This document shows, one piece after another, positions 8,815 to 17,951 of a stretch of 64,000 nt of DNA. The position numbers and the translations under genes were made by a program. The notes below the pieces were generated by a model. The model ran no database searches. It was not told where the DNA came from and worked only from the letters and a program-made list of their open reading frames with translations. Position 1 is the first letter of the stretch. Each line of letters begins with the position of its first letter. Source of the DNA: an uncultured Bacteroidia bacterium (GTDB taxonomy: Bacteria; Bacteroidota; Bacteroidia; NS11-12g; UBA955); the NCBI GenBank assembly GCA_943788195.1, contig CALSPH010000002.1, forward strand, positions 124,001-188,000, in the 5' to 3' direction.

Positions 8815-8822
8815 TAGACCAA

Positions 8823-9284
8823 ATGATGAAAACACTAAAATATTTATTTACACTAAGCCTAATATTAGGAAGCTGTTTTGCCGCAACAGCAGCACGAGAC
8901 ACCGCTAAAGAAAGAAAGTTTGAGGAATTGCGCAATGCTATTTTAATTGAAAAGCTCGCATTAACTGCTCAAGAACAAAAAGACTTTTTACCCCTTTATA
9001 AAGAGTATAAGGACAAAGAAAAATTACTAATTAAGCAAATTAGAAGTATAATGCGCAACGCTCAAAAAACCGATATCAGCGAAATAGAAGCAAAGAAAAT
9101 GTTGACCACGTTAAAAAATCTCAACCAACAAAAAGCAGATTTACACAAATCGTATACAGATAAATTCTTAACTGTACTTCCTGCACAAAAAGTATTGAAA
9201 TTGTATGCGGTAGAACGCGAAATCCGAAAAATACTCATGAGTAAAATAAAGGAAAGAAAAGGGTCTGGCAAAGGAAAGCCATAA
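8823..9284 (+). CDS. Spy/CpxP-like periplasmic protein
   Basis: The 153 residues begin with a signal peptide (about 1-22, ending SCFAATAA) and continue as an almost wholly helical, highly charged chain with LTAQEQKDFLPLYKEYKDKE and ILMSKIKERKGSGKGKP. Size, helical make-up and the LT-x-x-Q motif resemble periplasmic Spy/CpxP-type stress or metal-sensing proteins. It follows the putative anti-sigma gene by 8 bases, so it probably belongs to the same envelope-stress operon. The function is inferred from context. Confidence 0.6.
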   Translation: MMKTLKYLFTLSLILGSCFAATAARDTAKERKFEELRNAILIEKLALTAQEQKDFLPLYKEYKDKEKLLIKQIRSIMRNAQKTDISEIEAKKMLTTLKNLNQQKADLHKSYTDKFLTVLPAQKVLKLYAVEREIRKILMSKIKERKGSGKGKP

Positions 9285-9292
9285 GCCTCAAT

Positions 9293-9311
9293 ACTCTATT
9301 CTAAATAGAGT
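9293..9311. terminator. Hairpin between convergent genes
   Basis: ACTCTATT-CTA-AATAGAGT is an 8-bp stem with a 3-base loop. It overlaps the last codons of the phosphoribosyltransferase gene and follows the Spy-like gene by 8 bases. It could end transcription in both directions, though the T runs are weak. Confidence 0.45.
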
Positions 9312-9784
9312 TCTGGTTTTGTAATATCAAAATAGATATGCTCCTGTAAGGTGGTAGCAATGGTTAAACCCACATAATTTGCATGAATTGGGAAACGTTT
9401 ATGGTGGCGCACTGCCAGTACGCAAATCTCCAATTGAGCCGGTTTAATTTCCGTCAGAATGGATAATAAATGAAAAATAGATCTTCCGGTATTCAGCACA
9501 TCATCCACAAGGATGATCGGTGATTTTGCATTGAGTTTATTCATTTGCTCAATAGAAAACTCCGTTTCTGAGTGCCCCTGAAATAGATTCACCTGTTTAC
9601 TCGAATCCAACTTAGCTATTTTCTTTGTAAGCAATTTCGCCAATTGAAATCCCCTTTCATTTAAACCCACAAATTGTATGTTCAAATTTTTAGTGTGACA
9701 TTCCAATATTTGGCATGCCATTCGATTCAGCTTTTTATCGATGACCTTCTTTTCTAATATGACTAAGCGTGATTTTGAAGACAT
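9296..9784 (-). CDS. PyrR-like phosphoribosyltransferase
   Basis: The 162-residue type I phosphoribosyltransferase has the PRPP-binding loop SPIILVDDVLNTGRSIFHLL at about 83-102. Its N-terminal half (VGLNERGFQLAKLLTKKIAK) follows the PyrR pattern (G-x-x-x-RG-x-x-LA). It may be a uracil phosphoribosyltransferase or a salvage enzyme of unknown base choice. No pyrimidine genes are adjacent, so a regulatory RNA-binding role cannot be assumed. A minus-strand -7 box (TAGTTTTG, 9802-9795) lies 10 bases before the start. Confidence 0.8.
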   Translation of the reverse strand: MSSKSRLVILEKKVIDKKLNRMACQILECHTKNLNIQFVGLNERGFQLAKLLTKKIAKLDSSKQVNLFQGHSETEFSIEQMNKLNAKSPIILVDDVLNTGRSIFHLLSILTEIKPAQLEICVLAVRHHKRFPIHANYVGLTIATTLQEHIYFDITKPELYLE

Positions 9785-9884
9785 TTTGCAACCGCAAAAC
9801 TACGTGAAATAATTGAATCTATTGGCTGAAGTTAGCCAGCGCGAATAGGAAATTGATCAAATATGCAAAACCTGCAATAACTTA

Positions 9885-9915
9885 TTGAATAATTCAGGTC
9901 AAATTCGTACATTTG
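9885..9915 (+). promoter_or_regulatory. Promoter of rpmE2
   Basis: TTG (9885-9887), a 20-bp gap, then TACATTTG (9908-9915) fits the Bacteroidota promoter. The L31 start codon is 37 bases further on. Confidence 0.6.
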
Positions 9916-9952
9916 CACTCCGTAAAATACGGCACGAACAAAATTATATAAC

Positions 9953-10204
9953 ATGAAAAGCGAAATACACCCAAAAAATTACAGATTAGTAGTATTCAAA
10001 GACATGAGCTGCGATCAGACTTTTTTGACACGTTCAGCGGTTGAAACAAAAGAAACCATTAAGCATGAGGATGGGAATGAGTATCCATTGTTCAAATTAG
10101 ATATTTCTTCTAAATCACACCCTTTTTATACTGGACAACAAAACCTTGTTGATACAGCAGGTAGAATTGATAAATTTAAGAAACGTTACGCTAAAAAAAG
10201 CTAA
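9953..10204 (+). CDS. rpmE2: 50S ribosomal protein L31 type B
   Basis: The 83 residues begin [18 protein letters not shown] and contain HPFYTGQQ and [12 protein letters not shown], typical of L31. The zinc-binding Cys residues of type A L31 are missing: only one Cys remains, in DMSCDQTFL. It is therefore the type B, zinc-independent form. It has its own promoter and a strong terminator. Confidence 0.97.
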   Translation: MKSEIHPKNYRLVVFKDMSCDQTFLTRSAVETKETIKHEDGNEYPLFKLDISSKSHPFYTGQQNLVDTAGRIDKFKKRYAKKS

Positions 10205-10220
10205 CCCAATTATAATCCAT

Positions 10221-10260
10221 AAAAAAGCCTTGACACAAATTACTGTCGAGGCTTTTTTGT
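10221..10260 (+). terminator. Terminator of rpmE2
   Basis: A 15-bp near-perfect stem (10221-10235 with 10244-10258, one wobble pair) has an 8-base loop and ends in six T. It lies 16 bases after the L31 stop and 15 bases before the M61 peptidase start. Confidence 0.9.
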
Positions 10261-10274
10261 TACCACAAATTTTT

Positions 10275-12032
10275 ATGCAAAAAACAAAACACTTGCTTGC
10301 TTTCACGCTTTTTATCTTAACGACACTTCATATGAGCGCAATTACATACACCCTAAGTTTCCCTAATCCTGAGAACCATTACTGCCATGTAAAAATGGAA
10401 TTCACGGCAAAATCAGATCAACCCATCGTTGGCATGCCCGTTTGGGCACCAGGGTCTTATTTGGTTCGAGAGTTCTCTAAAAATATGGAAGGCATCCAAT
10501 CTAATTTTGGATTGAAGAAAATTCAAAAGAACCAATGGCAATTAGATGCTAAGCAAGGTGAACAGGTTGAATTCTCTTATTTAATCTATGCTAATGAAGT
10601 GAGTGTGAGAACTAGCTTTATTAACGCAGAGCACGCTTTAATTTCCTCTGTAGGTACTTTTACGTATGCAAAAGGGCAAGAAAATGAAGAACACATTGTC
10701 AATGTTACACCGCATAAGAATTGGAAAAAAGTGGCATGTGGATTAATCAACCCAAATAACAAAAAGCAAGTGGTTGCAGCAAACTATGATTTATTGGTTG
10801 ATGCTCCAATCGAAGTGGGTAACCATGACGAATTCACATTTGAAGCAGCTGGTGTTACACATACTGTTGCAATGGTGGGCAAAAACAATGCGGACTATAA
10901 ACGATTGGCAAAAGACATGAAGCGCATTATTGAAACCACAATAAAGGTTTGGGGTGAGCTTCCAGTAAAACGATACTTATTTATTGTAGAGAATACAGAT
11001 CACGGTAGAGGCGGATTAGAACATTTAAATTCAACAGTATTAATGATGGCACGTAATGACTATGCCAAAGAAGAAAAATACATCAATTTCATTAGCTTGG
11101 TTGCGCATGAGTATTTCCACTTGTGGAATGTTAAAAGATTACGACCAATGGAATTGGGCCCTTTTGATTATGATGTAGAAAACCATACTGAATTACTTTG
11201 GTTCTTTGAAGGGTTTACTGCCTACTATGATGAATTGTTACTTCACAGAGCTGGATTCATTGATGAAACGGCTTACTTAAAACGAGTGACTAATAATATT
11301 GAAGGAACTGAAAACAGACCTGGTGTTAAGGTTCAAACCGTTGCAGAAGCAAGTTATGATGCTTGGATTAAGGCATACCGACCGAATGAGAACTCAACAA
11401 ACACCACTATTTCCTATTATGGCAAAGGTGCAATTGTTGCTACCCTTTTGGATTTAACTATTGTTAAAGAAAGTGAATGCAAATACAATTTAGATGATTT
11501 AATGCAAGTATTATATGCCAAATACAAGGCTAATCCTGAAAAAGGAATCACCGAGCAGGATATTTTTAGTGCTGCCAATAAACTTGCGGGTAAGGATTTG
11601 AGTTCATTCTTTAATCATGTGGTGCATAGCACCGCTGCAATTGATTACCCTACCTATTTTAAACATGCAGGGTTAGAATACAAATCTGAACAAGACACCA
11701 ATAAAATTAGTCTGGGCATAACTACCAAAACAACGGAAGGTAAAATTATCGTGAACTCAGTCCAAAGGAACACAGCAGCATATCGCGGTGGGATAAATGC
11801 TGGAGACCAACTCATTGCAATTAGCGGAGACTCTATAAGCACATTAGAAGGTGCATTTGATGGGTTTACTATGGATGAGATTATTCTGCTAGACATCATT
11901 CGGGATGGTATCACAAAACAGCTTGAAATTACCCTTTCATACAACCCAGATCAAAAAATTAGCCTCACTCCACAGGTAAAATCAGAGAAGAAAGCAAACA
12001 AAGCGCGTGCAAAATGGTTAATGAAAGAATAA
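10275..12032 (+). CDS. M61-family glycyl aminopeptidase-like metallopeptidase with PDZ domain
   Basis: The ATG at 10275 opens a 585-residue protein with a signal peptide (MQKTKHLLAFTLFILTTLHM); longer reading frames run back through the L31 terminator and are rejected. An N-terminal beta domain is followed by the M61 catalytic domain with zinc motif VAHEYFHLWNVKRLRP (about residue 276), the third ligand probably Glu in ELLWFFEGFTAYYDE, and a C-terminal PDZ domain (about 480-560, NTAAYRGGINAGDQLIAI). It is exported and probably trims peptides in the periplasm or outside. Substrates are unknown. Confidence 0.9.
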   Translation: MQKTKHLLAFTLFILTTLHMSAITYTLSFPNPENHYCHVKMEFTAKSDQPIVGMPVWAPGSYLVREFSKNMEGIQSNFGLKKIQKNQWQLDAKQGEQVEFSYLIYANEVSVRTSFINAEHALISSVGTFTYAKGQENEEHIVNVTPHKNWKKVACGLINPNNKKQVVAANYDLLVDAPIEVGNHDEFTFEAAGVTHTVAMVGKNNADYKRLAKDMKRIIETTIKVWGELPVKRYLFIVENTDHGRGGLEHLNSTVLMMARNDYAKEEKYINFISLVAHEYFHLWNVKRLRPMELGPFDYDVENHTELLWFFEGFTAYYDELLLHRAGFIDETAYLKRVTNNIEGTENRPGVKVQTVAEASYDAWIKAYRPNENSTNTTISYYGKGAIVATLLDLTIVKESECKYNLDDLMQVLYAKYKANPEKGITEQDIFSAANKLAGKDLSSFFNHVVHSTAAIDYPTYFKHAGLEYKSEQDTNKISLGITTKTTEGKIIVNSVQRNTAAYRGGINAGDQLIAISGDSISTLEGAFDGFTMDEIILLDIIRDGITKQLEITLSYNPDQKISLTPQVKSEKKANKARAKWLMKE

Positions 12033-12063
12033 ACTACTAAAAGTTTATTTAAACCATTAAATC

Positions 12064-12762
12064 TTGGAACCATTTCAATTTAAAAAATTCAGTTTGAAGC
12101 ATGGGCTTAGTCCAATGCAAATTGGAGTTGACAGCATGCTCCTTGGAGCTTGGACCGATGTGAGTAATTGCAAGAAAGTACTGGATATTGGTACCGGTTG
12201 TGGGATACTCTCTTTTATGTGCGCTCAAAGCAATGAGAATGCCCATATAACAGGAATAGACATTTCCGATTCAGCAGTTTTAGAAGCCAATGAAAATCGC
12301 ATCAATTCACCTTGGTCGAACAACATGCATTTTGAATTGGGAAACTTAAAAAACTATGTTCCAAAACAACGATTCGATTTAATCATCACCAATCCACCAT
12401 TTTTTAATAAACAATCCCTTCAAAGCCCAAACAGTGAGCGAGCAAAAGCAAGGCATATGGAGGAATTGGAGCTAGAAGATATTTTCAAATTCACCCATGA
12501 ACATTTGGCTCCCAATGGGCGACTTTCTATGGTTCTCCCATTTGATGAATTTCAAAAAGTACAGCAAATGACTTGTAAGTATAAGTTTAGAATCAATCGA
12601 TTGGCAACGGTTAAACCCAAAGTAGAAAAAGATGCGCATCGTATATTGGTTGAAATTGGAACAGATCCAAACAAACTGGATGTTTCAGAACTCGTTATCC
12701 GAGATTTAGACAATACCTATACGCCAGAATATCAAGCATTAACTCAAGATTTCTATCGTTAG
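12064..12762 (+). CDS. trmN6: tRNA1(Val) adenine-37 N6-methyltransferase
   Basis: This 232-residue SAM-dependent methyltransferase makes m6A37 in tRNA-Val. It has the family start PFQFKKFSLKHGLSPMQIG, SAM motif VLDIGTGCGILSFM (about 39-52) and catalytic motif IITNPPFFNK (about 108-117). The start is TTG and no ATG is available near the family start. It follows the M61 gene by 31 bases and converges on the PolX-like gene with a 4-base gap. Confidence 0.9.
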   Translation: MEPFQFKKFSLKHGLSPMQIGVDSMLLGAWTDVSNCKKVLDIGTGCGILSFMCAQSNENAHITGIDISDSAVLEANENRINSPWSNNMHFELGNLKNYVPKQRFDLIITNPPFFNKQSLQSPNSERAKARHMEELELEDIFKFTHEHLAPNGRLSMVLPFDEFQKVQQMTCKYKFRINRLATVKPKVEKDAHRILVEIGTDPNKLDVSELVIRDLDNTYTPEYQALTQDFYR

Positions 12763-12766
12763 TACT

Positions 12767-14404
12767 TTATTTTGAGCGGATCCATTGCTCAAATGAAGTA
12801 ACATCTTTCGTATTTAAACACGACTCTGCGGTCAGCCCCCCCTTTCTCGCAACATGTGCCCCATATTGCATGTCCAATAGTCCTGTAGTAACATGCGCAT
12901 CAGGGTTAATACTAATGAGCACGCCTTTTTCTATGGCCTGATGAATATACCTCCAATCCATATCCAAACGGTACGGATGCGCATTCAATTCAATGACCAC
13001 ATTATTAGCAGCACAAGCATCGATGATTTTGGTATGATCAATTGGATAACCATCGCGCATCAGCAATAGCCTTCCTGTTAAATGACCTAGAATTCGCGTA
13101 TAGGGATTTTCAATTGCATTAATCAAACGCATCATAGCTTTCTCCTCATCCATTTTTAAATTGCTATGAATACTTGCAACCACAAAATCGAAACCTTTCA
13201 AAATTTCTTCAGGATAATCCAGACTGCCATCCGATAAAATATCCGACTCGATACTTTTGAAAATTTTAAAATCCGTATAACCCGCATTAAGCTGATCAAT
13301 TTCATTCCATTGCCTTAATACGTCTGCTTCTTTCAATCCACCAGCATAAGAAGCCGTTTGTGAATGATCTGAAACCCCAAAATATTGCCACTTATTCTGA
13401 ATGCATGCCTCTGCCATTTCAGTTAGGGTATTCATGCCATCGCTGTAAGTTGTATGATTATGTACGCACCCCTTAAAATCAGCATATTCTATAAGATTTT
13501 TAGCCTCTTTCATCCAAGAAATGTTTTCAATCTCTCGCAGCTCGGGAACGATATAACTCAAATCATTCCTTTTAAACAATTCTTCTTCTGTAGCAGAAGG
13601 AATATGCAGAAGTTTCAACTCATCTTGAATTTCACTTGGTGTAATATACGTGTAGGTGTCCCAAACCAAATTTCCAGAAAAACGCACAATAATTGGGAAC
13701 TCTCCATTAAAAAAAGTCTCAAATACATCCTCCTCTTTCTCATGCAGAGGTAAACCTATGTTACCAAAATTCATTTTAGCAACTCGCTTGTATGAACTAT
13801 TAATCAAGAGTTCTAGTCCTTCAACGATTTGGCATTTTCTAGCATACTCCCCTACCCATTGATAGTCTTCTGATGAAAACATTTTGTCTAAAGCAGCATT
13901 TACCTGCATCACCATTTTATGTGCTTTAGCCCAATGTATTTTATCCTTGCTAACCAGGCTAAATTCAATGGATTCCATTACTTGTGCTTGCGTTTTTGCG
14001 CCAAATCCTTTGGTATTGGCTAATCTATTTTGCCGGCATGCATCCAAAAGCTCACCTACGGTTTCAATGCCCATCTCCTCCCAAATCAACTTCACTTTCT
14101 TCGGACCTAGACCTCGTATATTCAACATTTCAACCACTCCTACGGGTGTTTTCGAAAGCATCTCGATATACGAATCAAATGATCCTTTCTCATTGAGTTC
14201 GACAATCTTGCCTACTACACTTTTACCGATTTGAGGAATTTCACGTAATTCATTTTCTGATAATGAATCCAGTGGTGTGGTAATCTTCTTTTTGATATTA
14301 AAGGAAGCGGCTTGATAAGCACCTACCTGAAAGCTATTGCCCCCATGCAGTGCCACCAATTTCCCGTAATTTCCTAAAATGGTTGCTATTTCATCATTGG
14401 TCAC
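12767..14404 (-). CDS. PolX-like protein with PHP nuclease domain and decayed polymerase site
   Basis: The 545 residues follow bacterial PolX order: helix-hairpin-helix elements in the N-terminal third (EIPQIGKSVVGKI, NIRGLGPKKVKLIWEE, NTKGFGAKTQAQVMES), a palm-like part (about 175-300) and a C-terminal PHP domain (about 312-540). The PHP ligands are all present: HNHTTYSDG, VSDHSQ, IESDIL, VASIHSN, ELNAHPYRLD and INPDAH. The nucleotidyltransferase signature is lost: where G-S-x-R-R and G-D-I-D are expected there is NSSYKR and FGNIGLP. I therefore infer a 3'-5' exonuclease or AP-site nuclease without polymerase activity. Confidence 0.88.
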   Translation of the reverse strand: MTNDEIATILGNYGKLVALHGGNSFQVGAYQAASFNIKKKITTPLDSLSENELREIPQIGKSVVGKIVELNEKGSFDSYIEMLSKTPVGVVEMLNIRGLGPKKVKLIWEEMGIETVGELLDACRQNRLANTKGFGAKTQAQVMESIEFSLVSKDKIHWAKAHKMVMQVNAALDKMFSSEDYQWVGEYARKCQIVEGLELLINSSYKRVAKMNFGNIGLPLHEKEEDVFETFFNGEFPIIVRFSGNLVWDTYTYITPSEIQDELKLLHIPSATEEELFKRNDLSYIVPELREIENISWMKEAKNLIEYADFKGCVHNHTTYSDGMNTLTEMAEACIQNKWQYFGVSDHSQTASYAGGLKEADVLRQWNEIDQLNAGYTDFKIFKSIESDILSDGSLDYPEEILKGFDFVVASIHSNLKMDEEKAMMRLINAIENPYTRILGHLTGRLLLMRDGYPIDHTKIIDACAANNVVIELNAHPYRLDMDWRYIHQAIEKGVLISINPDAHVTTGLLDMQYGAHVARKGGLTAESCLNTKDVTSFEQWIRSK

Positions 14405-14408
14405 CGAG

Positions 14409-14416
14409 CAAAGATA
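14409..14416 (-). promoter_or_regulatory. -7 element of the polX-like gene
   Basis: Minus-strand TATCTTTG matches TAnnTTTG and ends only 4 bases before the ATG, so a transcript from here would have almost no leader. Confidence 0.45.
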
Positions 14417-14443
14417 ACCGAATCGAAATTATGATACAGGCGT

Positions 14444-14896
14444 CTAGTAGAGAAGAATTTCTCCCGCCTCATATGCATCGATAAATTCGACCCAGGCCAC
14501 TTTCCAATCTCCGATCATCACAAAAACGACAAAGCGGTCTTCACCCGTCTTGTTATCGGTAAAATACTGTGTGGAAGTAATGGTAAATTTCTGATCGGCA
14601 TAATCACAGGATAACCTGCGTGCATCAAAATCCCCTTCTGCAAAAAAGGTTTTATAAAACCCTTCGCCTGTGATTGGGTTATAATTTAAAACGGAATCGG
14701 AGAATCTCGTTTTGGTATACACATCAATATAATTATACACCCCACTATCGCATATTGTTGAGAAAGTTATGGTATCCCCTATGGTGAGCGTTAATTCCTG
14801 GTTTTCCGTGGAATCCGTTTGCTGCGCGCTAACTGAAACGCATATACCTACCAGAAAAACGGTCAGTAACATGCGGGTATATCCTTTATGGCTCAT
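14444..14896 (-). CDS. Secreted protein of unknown function
   Basis: The 150 residues have a signal peptide (about 1-24, MLLTVFLVGICVSVSAQ) and a beta-rich remainder with two Cys (ICDSG, LSCDYAD) that could pair. I recognise no family. It follows the PolX-like gene start on the same strand upstream by 40 bases and diverges from the M16 peptidase gene, 93 bases away. Confidence 0.6.
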   Translation of the reverse strand: MSHKGYTRMLLTVFLVGICVSVSAQQTDSTENQELTLTIGDTITFSTICDSGVYNYIDVYTKTRFSDSVLNYNPITGEGFYKTFFAEGDFDARRLSCDYADQKFTITSTQYFTDNKTGEDRFVVFVMIGDWKVAWVEFIDAYEAGEILLY

Positions 14897-14968
14897 AATT
14901 TACTACAAAAAAACACTATTTATCGGTGAATGGTTGCCTAATTGCTCAAGCTTTCTCATTTTTGGAGA

Positions 14969-14976
14969 TATATTTG
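14969..14976 (+). promoter_or_regulatory. -7 element of the M16 peptidase gene
   Basis: TATATTTG lies 13 bases before the chosen ATG at 14990. It also shows that the longer reading frame beginning with TTG at 14942 cannot be the translated start. Confidence 0.5.
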
Positions 14977-14989
14977 TTTACCTATAACC

Positions 14990-17944
14990 ATGCAAAAAAT
15001 AAACCAATCTAAAACCTACCTCATTGCTGCCTTAAGCCTTATTCTATTTTATTGCGCACAGAGCACTTCTGCACAAACTTTAATGCGCAGTTATGGTATT
15101 GAAAAATCCGATGACTGGGTTTGTAAAGTGTACAATGGCCCTTTGCAGGTCAGACATTATATGCTCAAAAATGGATTGACGGTTATCTTTAGTAAGAACC
15201 CGACCAATCCCAAAGTTGCTACTCGAATTGCAATTAAAGCGGGAAGTAAAAACGATCCATCTACCAATACTGGCTTGGCGCATTATTTAGAGCACATGTT
15301 GTTTAAAGGGACCGACAAATATGGCACCTTTGATTTTTCAAAAGAGCAAGTGTATTTAAAACAAATTGAAAACTTGTATGAAAAGTACAACTCAACAAAA
15401 GATACTACTGCCAGAAAAAAGATTTACGGAGACATTGATAGCATCAGCGGATTAGCTTCACAGTATTCAATTGCTAACGAATATGACAAAATGGTACAGG
15501 CCATTGGAGCCACAGGAACCAATGCATATACCAGTGTTGAACAAACCGTTTATGTAAACACCATACCCCATAATGAAATCCATCGTTGGTTGGAAATTGA
15601 GGCAGAACGTTTCCGTCATCCCGTAATGCGTTTGTTCCATACCGAACTAGAAGCGGTTTATGAAGAAAAGAACATCAGCATGGACAATGATTACAGTAAG
15701 GTTTTTGAAACCATGAATGCATCCTTATTCAAGAAACATAATTACGGTTTGCAAACTACGATTGGCACAGTAGAACATCTTAAAAACCCTTCACTGGTAA
15801 AAATCAATGAATACTATCAAACTTATTATGTGCCGAATAACATGGCTATAATCATGGCTGGAGATTTTGGATATGATTCCACCATCAAAATGATTGTTGA
15901 GCATTTTAGTTCAATGAAATCTAAACCCGTACCCGAATATAAATTCCCAATTGAGTACCCAAGTGCTCAACCCAAAACGTTTACCATTACTGGCAAAACT
16001 GAACCTTCCACTTGGATTGGATTTAGACTACCCGGATTTGGAACCAAAGAAGCCATGATGAGTGAATTGGTTGACATGCTTTTGAATAACTCTCAAGCAG
16101 GTTTGTTTGACTTAAACTTAGTGAAAGGGCAAAAAGTATTGCGTGCAGCTACCTATTTGAATGATATGAAGGACTATTCTGTTCATTACTTGTATGGAAG
16201 TCCGAAAAAGGGGCAAAGCCTAACGGAAGTACAAACGCTTCTTATGGGAGAATTGGAAAAAATTAAAAAAGGACAATTTAGCGACACCCTTTTAAAGAGT
16301 ATTATTTTAGATTATACCATAAGTAAGATGAAATCTAGTGAAAGCAATCAAGGTCGCATTACTGATTTAACTTCTGCGTTCATTTATGATTTGGAATGGA
16401 CTTCGTACCATAACCGTTTGTATCACCAGTCGCGAATGACCAAAGCAGAATTGGTGAAATTTGCGAATGAGTTTTATACCAACGACCACACCGTAATTTA
16501 TAAAGAGCAAGGGGCTGGAGAAAAGTTACCCAGCATACCAAAGCCAAAAATCACCCCTGTGCAATTGAATAGAGATAAGACCTCAGATTTTGTTACAAAC
16601 ATAATGCAAGAAGAGACCTCACCTATTCAACCCCAATTTGTCGATGTAAATAAAGCAATCAAAAAAGGTATCACAGGGAAAGCCCCTCTTTGGTATGTGC
16701 AAAATACAACCAATGAATTGTTTAGCCTTTACTATGTGTTAGACATGGGTAAATACCATGATAAGATTTTGCCCTTGGCAGTTAATTACATCCAATACGT
16801 AGGAGCTGAAGGCAAAAACGCTTCTGACATTGCAAAAGCCTTCTATAATTTGGGAAGTAGCTTTTCTGTAAGCACAGGCAATGATCAGAGTTATGTTTAC
16901 CTCAATGGAATTCAGAAAAACTTTAGCGCATCCGTTCAGTTATTCGAAAATTTGCTTCGGAATCCATTGGCGAACAAAGCTGCCCTAAACAATATGATTA
17001 AGGATATGAAAACCGAACGTGCTAATAGTAAATCTGATAAACGTGCAATTGCCTCAGGATTACGCTCTTATGCGTTATATGGGAAAGACAATCCGTTTAA
17101 TTATGAATTGAGCGATGCAGAATTGGATAAAATCACGGCTGAACAGTTAATCACATATATCAAAAAACTATTGAATTATAAGCATACGGTAATGTACTAT
17201 GGACCTGCCAAGTATGAATCCATTCAAGCTGATATAAGCGCATTACATGCCTCCCCTGCCGAATGGCAGCCAACACCAACTAAAAAGACGTTCACGCCCT
17301 TAGAAGGAAAGAAAACGAATGTGTACTTTGCTCAATACGATGATATGGTTCAAGCTCAAATCTCTTGGGTAAAAAGAAGCAATCTATTTGATGTAGATCA
17401 AATGGCGATGAGTTCCTTACATCGTGAATATTTTGGTGGAGGAATGAGTGGTGTAGTTTTTCAAACCATTCGCGAATCGAAGTCTCTAGCTTATAGTTCT
17501 TACTCGGTATTTAGTACCTCAAACGAAAAAGAAAAATACAACACTGTGTTCTCTTTTATAGGCACCCAAAGTGACAAAATGAAGGAAGCGATTATTGCTT
17601 TGAATGAATTGCATCAAAAACTGCCTGTTGCTGAAGGGAATTTTGATCGAGCTAAAATGGCGGTAATTTCTAAAATGAACACACAACGTACCACGAAATC
17701 GGGCCTATTCTGGTTTAACCGTAGCTTAATGGAAATGGGACTGGACAGCAATTACCAGGCGAGCAAATACGCAAATGTGTCTGCTACCACAATGGATGAT
17801 TTAATCTCGTTTCACAAAAAAACGTATTCAGAAACGCCTTTCAACTATGCCATACTTGGCGATAAAAGCAAGTTGGATATGGTTTACTTAAAAACGCTCG
17901 GACCAATTGTAGAAGTTAATTTACAAACCTTGTTTGGATATTAA
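14990..17944 (+). CDS. M16-family (insulinase-like) zinc peptidase, double-domain
   Basis: The protein has 984 residues from ATG 14990, which begins a signal peptide (TYLIAALSLILFYCAQSTSA). The first M16 domain has the inverted zinc motif HYLEHMLFKGT (about 98) and the downstream Glu in LEAVYEEKNISM. The second half (about 550-980) is an M16 C-terminal repeat without the zinc motif, with the Arg/Tyr-type substrate region RESKSLAYSSYSVFS. The whole is pitrilysin-like in length. It is probably periplasmic and degrades peptides. Confidence 0.92.
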   Translation: MQKINQSKTYLIAALSLILFYCAQSTSAQTLMRSYGIEKSDDWVCKVYNGPLQVRHYMLKNGLTVIFSKNPTNPKVATRIAIKAGSKNDPSTNTGLAHYLEHMLFKGTDKYGTFDFSKEQVYLKQIENLYEKYNSTKDTTARKKIYGDIDSISGLASQYSIANEYDKMVQAIGATGTNAYTSVEQTVYVNTIPHNEIHRWLEIEAERFRHPVMRLFHTELEAVYEEKNISMDNDYSKVFETMNASLFKKHNYGLQTTIGTVEHLKNPSLVKINEYYQTYYVPNNMAIIMAGDFGYDSTIKMIVEHFSSMKSKPVPEYKFPIEYPSAQPKTFTITGKTEPSTWIGFRLPGFGTKEAMMSELVDMLLNNSQAGLFDLNLVKGQKVLRAATYLNDMKDYSVHYLYGSPKKGQSLTEVQTLLMGELEKIKKGQFSDTLLKSIILDYTISKMKSSESNQGRITDLTSAFIYDLEWTSYHNRLYHQSRMTKAELVKFANEFYTNDHTVIYKEQGAGEKLPSIPKPKITPVQLNRDKTSDFVTNIMQEETSPIQPQFVDVNKAIKKGITGKAPLWYVQNTTNELFSLYYVLDMGKYHDKILPLAVNYIQYVGAEGKNASDIAKAFYNLGSSFSVSTGNDQSYVYLNGIQKNFSASVQLFENLLRNPLANKAALNNMIKDMKTERANSKSDKRAIASGLRSYALYGKDNPFNYELSDAELDKITAEQLITYIKKLLNYKHTVMYYGPAKYESIQADISALHASPAEWQPTPTKKTFTPLEGKKTNVYFAQYDDMVQAQISWVKRSNLFDVDQMAMSSLHREYFGGGMSGVVFQTIRESKSLAYSSYSVFSTSNEKEKYNTVFSFIGTQSDKMKEAIIALNELHQKLPVAEGNFDRAKMAVISKMNTQRTTKSGLFWFNRSLMEMGLDSNYQASKYANVSATTMDDLISFHKKTYSETPFNYAILGDKSKLDMVYLKTLGPIVEVNLQTLFGY

Positions 17945-17951
17945 AACGAGG

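Noticed and set aside
10146..10274. Longer N-terminus for the M61 peptidase
   Set aside because: The extra 43 codons overlap rpmE2 and its terminator; the ATG at 10275 begins a clear signal peptide.
14942..14989. Upstream TTG start for the M16 peptidase
   Set aside because: A -7 promoter box lies between it and the ATG that begins the signal peptide.
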